A stretch of 64,000 bases of DNA, from contig NW_004624800.1 of the NCBI RefSeq assembly GCF_000247695.1, positions 10,772,541 to 10,836,540 of the forward strand, written 5' to 3'. The notes beneath the pieces are model-generated. The model did not search any database. It had not been told where the DNA came from and worked only from the letters and a program-made list of their open reading frames with translations. Of this stretch, positions 45,802 to 55,130 are shown one piece after another. The position numbers were made by a program, and so were the translations under genes. This DNA comes from Heterocephalus glaber. Lineage: Eukaryota > Chordata > Mammalia > Rodentia > Bathyergidae. Numbering within the stretch: position 1 is the first letter of the stretch; every line of letters begins with the position of its first letter.

Positions 45802-46499
45802 AAATATGTGTTGTGTGAAGTTCTGTAATGGTAACAAAGATGAAGGATCAGAGGGCAGGTGTTCAGCAGATAATGTAGCCAAGAGTCCACTGAAGGCTAA
45901 CATTTGAACTGAGACCTGAGTATGATGAACCGGCCACCCTGGCAGGACAAAGAGAAATTTCTGAGCATGGACAGAACACACGTGAAGACTCTGATACAGA
46001 AAACAACTTGACCTTTTTCAGGAACTTGAGGAACAAGGTGAGTCCCTCGAGATGATGGTGTCAGAGAGGTAGAATGGAAGTACGCTGTGCAGGATCATGG
46101 GAAGGAGTTTTAACTTTCCTTAAGTGCACGGGAAGCTCAGGACAGCATACAAGTAGAAAAGTGATGTGTGTGACTTAATTTAAGGCTATTTCTTGCAAGC
46201 CTGTGCAGAATGTATTATGGTGGGACTGGAACAGGAATATTCTGACAGTTTAGACACAGGTGTGAGGGATGGAGGAATCGGTGATTTCAGCTAGACGAGT
46301 GACACGGAGACTGGGAAAGCGAGAGGAATTGCAAATTTGGGGTTGTGAACCAGGAGTTCAGTCTGAGAATCAGGTTAAGTTTGAAAAGTGTGAGAGACAT
46401 CAATGCTTGTCCTTGCTCAGGTGCTCAAACCAACAGAGAAGCCAAAGAACTGGAGCAGTAGTTCTCAGAGTTCAAATCTGAAATCAGATCCTCTTTTAA

Positions 46500-46695
46500 A
46501 AATAAAGAAAAAAATGGACATAGAGCTTTGCAAATGGGAAGGGGACCAAGCAAAGGGAGCAGCAGGGACAAAGGAGAGGAGTAGGGGATGAAAAAGAATT
46601 ACGATGTGTTGTGCCATGCACCAACTTCCCATGATGAATGTAATTATTATGTGCTGCAACATGTACTAATAAAAATAACAATTAAAAAGAAAAAA
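46500..46695 (+). mobile_element. L1 3' end fragment
   Basis: A purine-rich stretch, 'CCATGATGAATGTAATTATTATG', 'AACATGTACTAATAAAAATA' and an A-rich end match the ends of the other L1 copies here. Only the 3' UTR is present. Confidence 0.7.
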
Positions 46696-46699
46696 TAAA

Positions 46700-47755
46700 A
46701 GGAACAGAAAAATTAGATCTCCTAACCAAAAATGTGTATTTAACAATATCAAGTACATCTAATTCCAAATATGCCTTTCTTCTCTCTCAGTTGCTCTCTT
46801 TCCTCCACTTAGGACTGTTCCGAATGACCACCTGCCTAAAATCCAGGGTGCCCAGGTAAAACCCCACATTCCCATGCACCAAGTTAACAACACATCCATC
46901 AACCAGCTTGAAAGATAGACAATCAGAGGCTTTTCCAAAAGAAAGACCGGTCTAGTAGCCTATCCAGTTGTATTGCTTCTTCCAAGGAACTGAATGACAG
47001 GTTTGGCAGGGAAAAGTATTTCCTAAGTAATCAGTCCAGGCTGCTGTTGTTTAATTTCTCTGTCTCACTAAATGAGGGCCTCATAGTTCACCATCCTCTC
47101 CTCCACAGAAAGGAAGTTGCTCCCAGCTTCTAATCTACCTTGCCATTGATTGACATCAAGCATAGGAAAAATTTTAAGACAAGGCCAAGTCATCTTCAAT
47201 TGGAAAGATCTAGAATAGATACCATTATACTAATGGACCTAAAAGGTTGTTGCTTCTAAAGGGCACAGGACTGAGCATGATGTGATCCTGCCTTTTACAC
47301 TATAGTCTCCAGACCTGGGGGGCATCTGAGTCACAGGGGACAAAGGTTTCAAAGCTTAGCAGGATGAGCCTGTTCTGGGTGCACCAGCAGAACAGTGGGG
47401 ACCATGGCTTGGGGAGAAGACAGAGCTCTCTTCCTGCACCCTGAGGTCCTGGCAAAGCTGAATCATGCCCGGCATCACTGAGCCTGGCCCCAAACACCAG
47501 AAAGACTCTTGAGCCACCAGAGAGAAGGCACAAGCCCAGAACATCAAAGAAAAAATAGAACATCTTTGAGGTCACTTCTTGCCTCTCCTCTTGCTGATGC
47601 TGCCCTGATGGGCTGTCGAGTCCGTGCCCTCAGCTTCCAAGCCCCTCCTTGGTGACACACTTGAATGGGGCACTTGCCACCCTGGCAGAACAGGCACTTC
47701 TGTGAAATGAACAACTTCTTGGTTCCCTGTGCTTTGAGACTGAAAAATAAATAAA
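46700..47755. other. Intergenic stretch with no recognised gene
   Basis: Mostly single-copy by eye. 47300-47745 has higher GC and open frames on the minus strand (47300-47575, 47544-47864); an AAAT-rich run at 47743-47765 lies next to an L1. I could not match it to any gene or repeat family. Confidence 0.4.
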
Positions 47756-47757
47756 TA

Positions 47758-48690
47758 ATAAAATAAATCCAAATATGGGCATCTGAAATGAATAGACACT
47801 TCTCAGATGAAGAAGTACAAATAGCAAATAAATGTATGAAAAAATGTTCAGCATCACTGGTCATTCAAGAAGTACAGATTAAAACAATGATGAGATTCCA
47901 TCTCATTCAAGAAATAATGGCTGTTATCAAGAAATCAACCAATAACAAATGCTGGTGAGTTGTGAGGAGAAAAGAACCCTTTTCCATTGATGGTGAGAAT
48001 GTATATTGGTACAACCACTAAAGAAATCAGTATGGAGATTCTTCAGAAAACTGGAATTACAGGTTCCATTTGATCCAGCTAATGCCTTACTAGGTATCTT
48101 CCTGAAAGAGTTCAAAACATCATACCACAGTGATACATGCATACTCATGTTTATAGCAGCACAATTTATCATAGCAAAATTTTGGAAACAGGCCATATGT
48201 CCATCAACAGATGAATGGATAAGAAAATGTGGTACTTATATACAATGGAGTACTACTCTGCTATAAAGGATAAATGAGATATTTTTAGGTAAATGGATAT
48301 ACCTCGAGATCATAATTTTAAATGAAATAAATCAGATTATGTTAAACACATATGTTTAAATATAGCATTGTTTCTCTTATGTGAGAAACCCAAAGTGTAA
48401 ATGAGGAGCAAAATGGAGGGTAGATACTGGGAAGTAGGAAGAACATGTTTAAATGGGAAAGGGAGCAAGGGAGGGGAGGGGAAGGGAAGGAAGGGAAAAG
48501 GGATTTTTTAAAAAAAGAATGGAAAGAAAAAATGGAAACAAAGCTTTTATAGATGGAGAGGGGATGAAAGGTTGAAGGGAAGGGAGGGAAATGGGAAAAA
48601 ATAAGTAACATATATTATATACAGACACAAATTCTCTACGATGAGTTTGATCATTATGTATGGCAAGTATGTACTAATAAAAAATTATTG
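47758..48690 (+). mobile_element. 5'-truncated L1, ORF2 C-terminus to 3' UTR
   Basis: The sequence starts at 'AAATATGGGCATCTGAAATG', equivalent to about 27278 in the nested L1, and runs through broken ORF2 C-terminal codons (48006-48266, ending with a decayed WSTTLL instead of the EYYSAIKN motif) to the purine-rich 3' UTR and 'GTACTAATAAAAAATTATTG'. Confidence 0.88.
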
Positions 48691-48699
48691 AAAATAAAA

Positions 48700-49785
48700 A
48701 TTTAAACATAAAAAACCCAAAAAACCCCAAACAAAGAAAAGGCAACAACAGTAGCAAAAACTACACATCGACCACCAAATAAAGGAGGAGGGCAGGCTTA
48801 TGAGAAAAGAATTTAAAGATTCATTTCAAATTTGCCTTTGTAATTTTAAAAAATGTAGATATTGTGAAGTACTTTTCTTCTCTTATTACTTGGAAAATAG
48901 TTAAATTATAGTGCTATCACTCTGTAAATTCTTAAGACAAACAATTTAGGACTGCGCTTTGCATAGGAACTTTTAGAGGAGAAATGCTCAAAATTACACA
49001 TGGAGTATAATTACAGTCATGAGAAACATATGGAAAACAATAAAAATGCTATGAAGAAATGCTCCAAATCATTAATAGCAAAACTGTCGTGGGGGGATAG
49101 CAATTTTCCCTTTCTCTTTATACTACATTTACCATCGTTTTCCTAACTTGCATTCATATAAGACACATATATTTACTTTTAAAGCAGATTAGCTGTCAAT
49201 TCTTCTGCTTGCCTACCTGCACTCTACTTACAAAATAGAGATGATTACAATCTATATCTAAAAACTACTGTCAATGATAGATTACAATTGCTACTATATA
49301 CAAAACAGAGCATCTAATTAAATTTAACTGTGTGAACTAAATTAACCAAGTGTAAAAGAACTGAACTTAGGGTCAGAACATAGAGATTAACATTTTTTTC
49401 CTACCTTTTTATTATGAGAAAATTCTCCATTCACGTACTGTTATAAGAAATAACACAGAGATCCCCTATACTGCCTTCCCTGGTTCGCCTTATGGTCACA
49501 CCCACCTTGCACAACTTCAATGTACTATCACAACAGGAAATTGACTTGGATAAATTCACAGACCTTACTTAGATTTCACCAGCCTTGTGTGTGTGTCTGT
49601 GTGTACATCTGTGTGTGTGTGCGCACATGTTTAGCCCTAAACAACTCCATCTTCTGTGTAGATGTGTGGAACCTCTAGTCGAGATGCAGGACCAGTTCTA
49701 TACTCTTGCTCCTCTTTTACAGCCATAGCTATCTCCCCACCCTGTTCCCTGACTGCTGGTGATGATGGTCAGCTTTGATCAATGT
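48700..49785. other. AT-rich intergenic stretch
   Basis: I see no gene and no clear interspersed repeat, apart from a GT-rich run at 49586-49628. Confidence 0.5.
49586..49628. repeat. Imperfect (GT)n microsatellite
   Basis: TGTGTGTGTGTCTGTGTGTACATCTGTGTGTGTGTGC, interrupted by CT and ACATCT. Confidence 0.85.
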
Positions 49786-49789
49786 GCAT

Positions 49790-49912
49790 CTTTTTTTTTT
49801 TGAGACAAGTTCTTGTTATGCAGTTCAGGCTGGCCTTGAACTCACTGGGATCCTCCTGCCTCTGCCTCCAGAGTGCTAGGATTACAGTATGTGGCAGCAC
49901 ATCTGGCTGGTC
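49790..49912 (-). mobile_element. B1-like SINE, minus strand
   Basis: The minus strand reads 'CCAGCCAGATGTGCTGCC', 'TGTAATCCTAGCACTCTGG', 'GAGGATCCCAGTGAGTTCAAGG' and ends in an A-run (T-run from 49790). Confidence 0.85.
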
Positions 49913-50039
49913 AATGAGCAAGTATTAATCCTTCTGTGTAAACCCCTATGCCAAGCATTGTGATTGATACAATCAAATAAACTATAGCCTAATGTGTAGG
50001 GGTTCAGGCAGGAACCAGATAAGATAACTGGATTCAAAT

Positions 50040-50200
50040 CATGGATGGCCGCTTTGTATTTTGGGTCTCTCTGCCAGTTTCTTCTTCAATAAAATGAGGT
50101 TAGTAATGGAACTTCACAGAGTTGTTATAAGAATAAGATGATATTTCTAAAGCAAGTGGAAAGTGCTTGTCACGCATAGATAGATGCTTCTACCCAAGAA
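50040..50200 (-). repeat. MIR-like fragment, minus strand
   Basis: 'TTTCTTCTTCAATAAAATGAGG', 'CACAGAGTTGTTATAAGAATAAG' and 'AAAGTGCTTGTCACGCATAG' follow the reverse of MIR/MIR3. Confidence 0.45.
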
Positions 50201-51670
50201 CTCACAATGCTGTGGAGTGCGTGCAAAACTCTAACCAGGTCAGCCTGTGTTAAGTGGTGTAATATAAATGCAAACGCAGTACAATAAAGGACTGGGAGGG
50301 AGCAATTCATTCCGGTTGAGGAAGGCTGGGATAGGCTTTACAGGAAAGGAACATTTGGGCTGGGCTTTGAAGTGTGAGTAAGACTGACAGAAATAGAAGG
50401 GAAGGAAATATGTTTCAGACTGACAAAACAGTTTAGTCTGTGGTCCTGAAGCCTGAGAAGGCAGAGGCTGTTCCCAGAGAGGACTGGAGAGCTAGAACAA
50501 AAGGCTGGGAGGAGCTGGAAGGACCAAGAGGGGCAACAGCCAATGGGAGTGGCTGAGGGTTGGGGCAAGTTTGGAGGGGAAACTTAAAGGTCACGTTGTA
50601 CAAAGCACTGCAGCCTTGCAGTTCTGGAGAAGACCAGCAGAGAGAAGAACTAAAGAAGAAAAGAGAGGAAAAGTACTTTCTAAATTACAAATGCACACAA
50701 CCCTGATTCATTATCAACAGTAGCAGCAGTGGCAACATGTTCAACACAGTGACAGTTTGGGGCAAGGGTATTAGAAGTTACTACACCAATTCATGCCAGG
50801 ACCTGTCTATGCCCCACCAGGGCAGTTTCGCTTCAGCCAGGTGTTTGCAATTCCCTTACCAGCAACCTCAAACCATCCTCTCCCCCAAGGTTTCCAAACA
50901 AGCCCCTGGACAGGGACTTCGGGGGCTCCTGCTGTCTCTCCCAGTCACTGGCCACACCAGCTCTGCCACCCAGGGTTCCACAGTACTTAGCTCATCGTTG
51001 GCCATCGCCTTCCACCAGCTCAGGAAGGCTTGGTCTCTGAATGCCTGCTTGGTCCCAGCTTCCCCGTTCCCTGCCTTCCTCTTTTCTTCCTCCATCCTGG
51101 GGTAAGTTCTCTTCCCGTTATTTGCTGGGGCCCTTGCCTGTGACTGATCTGAGCAGATTCCTGCCGGCCTTTCACAACATAGTTTTGCCTCTCCAGTCCC
51201 AGGTCTTAAAATGCCCTGTTGCCACCTACACTCGGCAGTGGTACACAGAGCAAGAGCAAATTACCTTGTGCTTCTGCTTTGAAAAGTGTTCTCAATCAGT
51301 CACTTTCTTCAGGCTAATGTTTAGAAAAAGAGGAAGGCCAAAGTGCTCATTTCATTTGCTTAACCAAATTATATGGTTAACTCTACATAGACTGAAAAAA
51401 ATGACTATTTCATGGTCACATCAGACACCTTTCAATCTGCTGTCATTCTCACATCCATGAAAAAAAGATGATGGAGAAATGGCTCTTACTAAGTGGGTGA
51501 TGAATGATTGATTTACGGTTTGGCTCTGAAAACTAACAAATAATAATAATGAAAAACACTTGCTTTCCCTCTACACAAAGTTGAGTACAGCAACTAGTCA
51601 GAAGATCGTGGAAATGAAATGTAGCCAAACAAGACCTAGAAATAAGTACCCCCACGTACCCTTAAGACAA
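50200..51670. other. Intergenic stretch with an ancient repeat and no recognised gene
   Basis: 50200-50600 looks like the same ancient repeat type as 45180-46300. From 50700 to 51460 two overlapping open frames (50737-51105 and 51041-51460, 122 and 139 codons) occur on the + strand, but neither shows a known motif, and splice context is not convincing. I treat both as chance frames. Confidence 0.4.
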
Positions 51671-51679
51671 TCACCTCTT

Positions 51680-51756
51680 GGGCTGGGGATTTAGCTCAGT
51701 GCCTGCTGCGCAAGTGCAAGGACCCGAGTTTGATCCCCAGTACCAAAAAGAAAAAA
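51680..51756 (+). mobile_element. ID-type SINE with 15-bp target-site duplication
   Basis: GGGCTGGGGATTTAGCTCAG, a shortened middle, box B 'GAGTTTGATCCCCAGTACC' and an A tail. AGACAATCACCTCTT (51665-51679) repeats as AGACAATTACCTCTT (51757-51771) with one mismatch. Confidence 0.92.
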
Positions 51757-52366
51757 AGACAATTACCTCTTATCGTACACATAAAAGGGCATTCTTTCCT
51801 CTGCTCAGTGTTTTAATTTCCAAGACAAGCCTCTGTCACTTAACTTGCCTGTGAAAGGTGACCCAGTGGCACATGTCATGGACACAGTGCCCTCCTAGCC
51901 AAGCACATCAAAGGCATTCTCCTGTGCTCCTGTACATTTTAGAGAAAAAAATTCACTTGTAGCCATTAACTCAAATTCATGTCAATAAATCAAATACCTG
52001 ACTACAGGACATCACTTGAAACAAATTCACACAATAAGCCAGGAAAATCAAGACTGAAAAAGAAAGAAGAGAAACAAAGCAAGGAAGCTTGAATTTTCCT
52101 AATTTCATAGCCTCACCCACCAAATATGTTTGGAAAAATGCCAATATCTCCAAATCCCTCAACAAAGCCTTTTACACAAGGAGACCCTGTATCTTTCTGG
52201 GTTTTGTAGAAAGTGTCATCAAGTCTACGGATGGTAGGAGGCTTTGCTCTTCCAGCTTCCACCCTAGCAGAGGACAGCCAGCCTGTGAGAGGGACGGCCA
52301 CGCAAAAGATGGCTGAGAAGGATGCTCTATTTTTAATTTAATGTGACAGAATAATCTACTAAGAAA

Positions 52367-52494
52367 TTAGCTGGAATGGTGGCACACACCTGTAGTCCCA
52401 GCACTCAGGTGGCTGAGGCAGGAGGATTGCTGTGAGTTCAATTTCAGCCCGGGTTACATAGTGAGAACTTGTCTCAAAAAAAAAAAAAAAAACA
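52367..52494 (+). mobile_element. B1-like SINE
   Basis: 'GCTGGAATGGTGGCACACACC', 'TGTAGTCCCAGCACTCAGG', 'GGCAGGAGGATTGCTGTG' and 'GAGAACTTGTCTC' followed by an 18-A run. Confidence 0.9.
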
Positions 52495-52759
52495 GACAAG
52501 AAAGAAAGACAGAAAGAAAGAAGGAAAATTAACTGTGCCATGGGTCTCACAGAAGCAGACATAAAATCATTTCCTTTCCCCATACAGATCTCTGTCACCC
52601 ACTGCCTCCATTTCCACCCCAAGAATGGTTTAGTTGGCTTTGTTTTAGAAAAGTCTAGAAGTGTGAAAAACTGACACCTATATGAATCACCTGAGGACCT
52701 TGTTAATAATTTATATTTAGGGTTCCTCCGTGGGTCTACCAATTAAGAATTCTGAGGAT

Positions 52760-52842
52760 CGGGCTGGGGATTTAGCTCAGTGGTTTTGCCACCTGCTGTG
52801 CAAGCACAAGGACCCAAGTTCGATCCCCCGTACCAAAAAAAA
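52760..52842 (+). mobile_element. ID-type SINE with exact 15-bp target-site duplication
   Basis: GGGCTGGGGATTTAGCTCAG, box B 'AAGTTCGATCCCCCGTACC' and an A-run. AAGAATTCTGAGGAT is present exactly at 52745-52759 and 52843-52857. With the 45.7-kb copy this is among the youngest insertions in the window. Confidence 0.94.
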
Positions 52843-53529
52843 AAGAATTCTGAGGATAGGGTGGGAGTTACCTTTTAAAGTCCTGATTCAGCAGGTATTC
52901 AAGAATACTCTGAGAAGTATTACATCAACAGAGACAAAAACCCCTGAGAGAGATGATATGATGACACACTGGGGAGCAGAGGCTTCAGAGGAAAGGACCA
53001 GCCTTAGAACCAGGGCTCACTCCAAGGTAAGGAACTTCGTCCTCATCAGGTAGCAAGGCCCACTGGAAGATTTTAAGCAGGTGGCACACTGAGTTTCACA
53101 GCTCATAGCTCAGGCAATGACCCTCCCCAGGAAGCCGGCATCCACATCCAGGAGACATTCCTGACCTCCAGGCCCCAGGTAGACCACACATACAGCTCTG
53201 TGACTCCATGCTGACCCCACGGTACGGTACTGTGTTACTGTCCTGCTCTCTTCTCCACCAGTAAGCTGCAGTGGCCAAACAAGGAACTTGCTCAGGGTGC
53301 CTGGACTACAGTCACTGTCCAATAAATGTGTAATCAAGTGGACTGTTGCTTTATAGGTACAAACACAGCACTACCAAATGGTCCTGATTGTCTACACAAA
53401 AAGCAACTCCACTGCCTCCTTGCCAGTGCTTGTTTACATGGCTTAGAAGGCTTCAAGTACAGAAACTGGCCCCTGTATGTAAGCCTCCTTAACTTGTTTT
53501 AAGCATATTGCAATACAGTGTGATCAAAA

Positions 53530-53870
53530 TATATGTGAATATTTCACATTTATTTTAAAAAAATTATTACAGCAAAAGGCATTGCCATTAATCCCTCTCA
53601 AAATACTCCCCATCACTCAGCACACTTATTAATCATTTTTGCCACTTTCTGAAGCAGTTCTGGAAGTCCTCTCTCCTGAGTGTCTTTAGTTGTTCTAGCC
53701 TGGCTGCCTCAATGTTCTCAATCAAAATTCAAATCATTTACCTATCATTTTGACTTTAGGGAAGAGCCAGAAATTGCATGGTGCTAGATCAGGTAACTAA
53801 GGTGGATGAGAATGTATCCTTTTATTGTACAGAAATTGTTGTAAATGTTTCAATTGATTTAGAACACCAC
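53530..53870 (-). mobile_element. Mariner transposase C-terminal remnant, minus strand
   Basis: On the minus strand, with frameshifts, the codons give LAPCNFWLFPKVKM, the motif around the last catalytic aspartate region of mariner transposases (typically SPDLAPCDFWLFP), then a segment resembling EDFQNCFRKW and a 3' end with 'GAGGGATTAATGGCAATGCC', 'CTGTAATAATTTTTTTA'. It is decayed and incomplete. It points left, away from its sister copy. Confidence 0.7.
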
Positions 53871-53874
53871 GGCA

Positions 53875-54055
53875 GCCACAGAAAGACATTCACAAAAGAG
53901 GACTTTGAGAACTGCTTTAGAAAGTGGCAAGAAAGATGGAGTACCTGTGTTCAAAGCAAAGAGATTTTTGAGAGGGGAATAAAGGCAGTGTGTCTTTTAC
54001 TGTAATCATTTCTTTAACCACACACTGTATTTTTTGCTCTCTTTCTGAGAAGTTA
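53875..54055 (+). mobile_element. Mariner transposase C-terminal remnant, plus strand, inverted relative to its neighbour
   Basis: The + strand gives EDFENCFRKWQERWSTCV, matching the EDFQNCFRKW segment of the minus-strand copy, and the non-coding end ('GAGAGGGGAATAAAGGCAG', 'TTTTACTGTAATCATTTCTTTA') also matches. Only the last 40 codons or so remain. Confidence 0.65.
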
Positions 54056-54059
54056 TTTT

Positions 54060-54780
54060 TCATTTTGATGTTTCAAAAAGAACTAAAATTCTCACAATCC
54101 TCCACACGCCCCTCAGAGAGGAAAATGTACCAAGAGCAGATTATAGAACATCAAAGCACCTGGTGTCCAGAATCTTTCAAACCCTAAACGCAAAACACCT
54201 GCCTTCTGGTCAGGACCACGCTTCCCTGCTCCCAGCCCCAAGCACCTGTTCCAGTCGGGCCTGCTTGGCAGGAGGAAGCGGCAATCAGAATTTTCCAATT
54301 CTAACTGTTTTTCTTTTTTAAAAAGTGGGAGAGAAACCCTGTGCGAACTAGGAGTCATAACGACTCACCCCTGTGAGATCCCCAAGAGAGTCCTTGCCCT
54401 TCCCAGGGAAGACAGACACCAAAGGGTGGGAGAGTAGCAGCTTGTTTACCTGTGAGCCTCCTGAGGACCCCACACATGTGCGCACCCTGACGTCGGCGCC
54501 TCATCCAGGGCTCCTTGGGACGGGGTTCTGTGCACCGAAGACCTTCACATCAGTGCTGCGACTTGGCTTGGGGCCTCCTTAATCCCGAGCCTTGGGGAGG
54601 TCTCGGTGAGCATAGGCCACAGTGAGCTTAGGGGATACCTAAGCACTTGGGGCACCCTGGATAAGTGGCTCCAGAGTCACCTCCTCAGGTCACATGGAAG
54701 GGCTGAGGTCCAAGTCCCTGGCCAAGCACTAGGGGATAGGCCAGCCCAGGATGGTACCTGGCCCCCCAGAGACCCCTGCA
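54060..54780. other. Region upstream of NOBOX
   Basis: GC content rises steadily towards the NOBOX first exon. No young repeat is recognised. A TAATCC core (54579-54584) is a possible K50-type homeodomain (OTX/PITX-like) site, but a single 6-mer is weak evidence. Confidence 0.4.
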
Positions 54781-55130
54781 CCTCACACTCTTGCCCTCCC
54801 CTCCAGCACAACTGCAGGCTCCAGCCCCGCGCGGGGGACCCGCACCTGCAGCCTCGGGCGGGCGGGGTTGGGAGCTGTCTGGCCCGGGCCCCCACCCCCT
54901 GCCCGCAGCTGCAGCGCGCGGCGTCCCCGGTGGGCCTCGCCCCAGGGGTGGGGAGAGGGGCGCGGGCTGGCTCGGCTCCCCGCCCGTGCGGCCTTGCACC
55001 TGCCCGCCAGCCCGCGAGGCTTCATTAGGCCGCGCCTGTGCGCTGGCCGGAGGCGTGGAGTCCGGGCATGGAGGCCACGCCGGGTCCCTGCGCTGAACCG
55101 CGGGGTGAGCGCGAAAGGGGTCGGGTTGGG
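54780..55130 (+). promoter_or_regulatory. GC-rich, CpG-containing promoter region of NOBOX
   Basis: This is the most CpG-dense sequence in the window (CCCGCGCGGGG, GCAGCGCGCGGCGTCC, CCCGCGAGGC, GGCCGCGCC). It overlaps the first coding exon and lacks a TATA box near it. In-frame TAG at 55026-55028 lies 42 bp before the ATG, which closes the frame upstream. Open frames of 100-167 codons on both strands here come from lack of stops in GC-rich DNA. The transcription start is not determined. Confidence 0.6.
55068..55104 (+). CDS. NOBOX: NOBOX exon 1 (coding part)
   Basis: It encodes [12 protein letters not shown] plus the first base of a glycine codon. The ATG has G at -3 and G at +4, a good initiation context, and an in-frame stop lies 42 bp upstream. 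The donor is G|GTGAGC. Its phase 1 end fits the GC start of exon 2 (G+GC = Gly). It is the only exon called without protein similarity, so the start is an inference from phase, context and GC-rich setting; a different first exon is possible. Confidence 0.7.

Larger units (their letters stand above)
45180..46300. repeat. Ancient mammalian interspersed repeat (class not assigned), carrying younger insertions
   Basis: 'GACAGGAGACAGACTGTAAAC', 'GGCTAACATTTGAACTGAGACC' and 'GGAAGGAGTTTTAACTTTCC' fit a widespread old mammalian repeat whose class I cannot name with certainty; 50200-50600 looks related. A mariner-type element (45314-45685) and an ID SINE (45705-45801) are inserted into it. Confidence 0.35.

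Noticed and set aside
50737..51460. Overlapping 122- and 139-codon plus-strand open frames
   Set aside because: They are in different frames, have no motif and no convincing exon borders.
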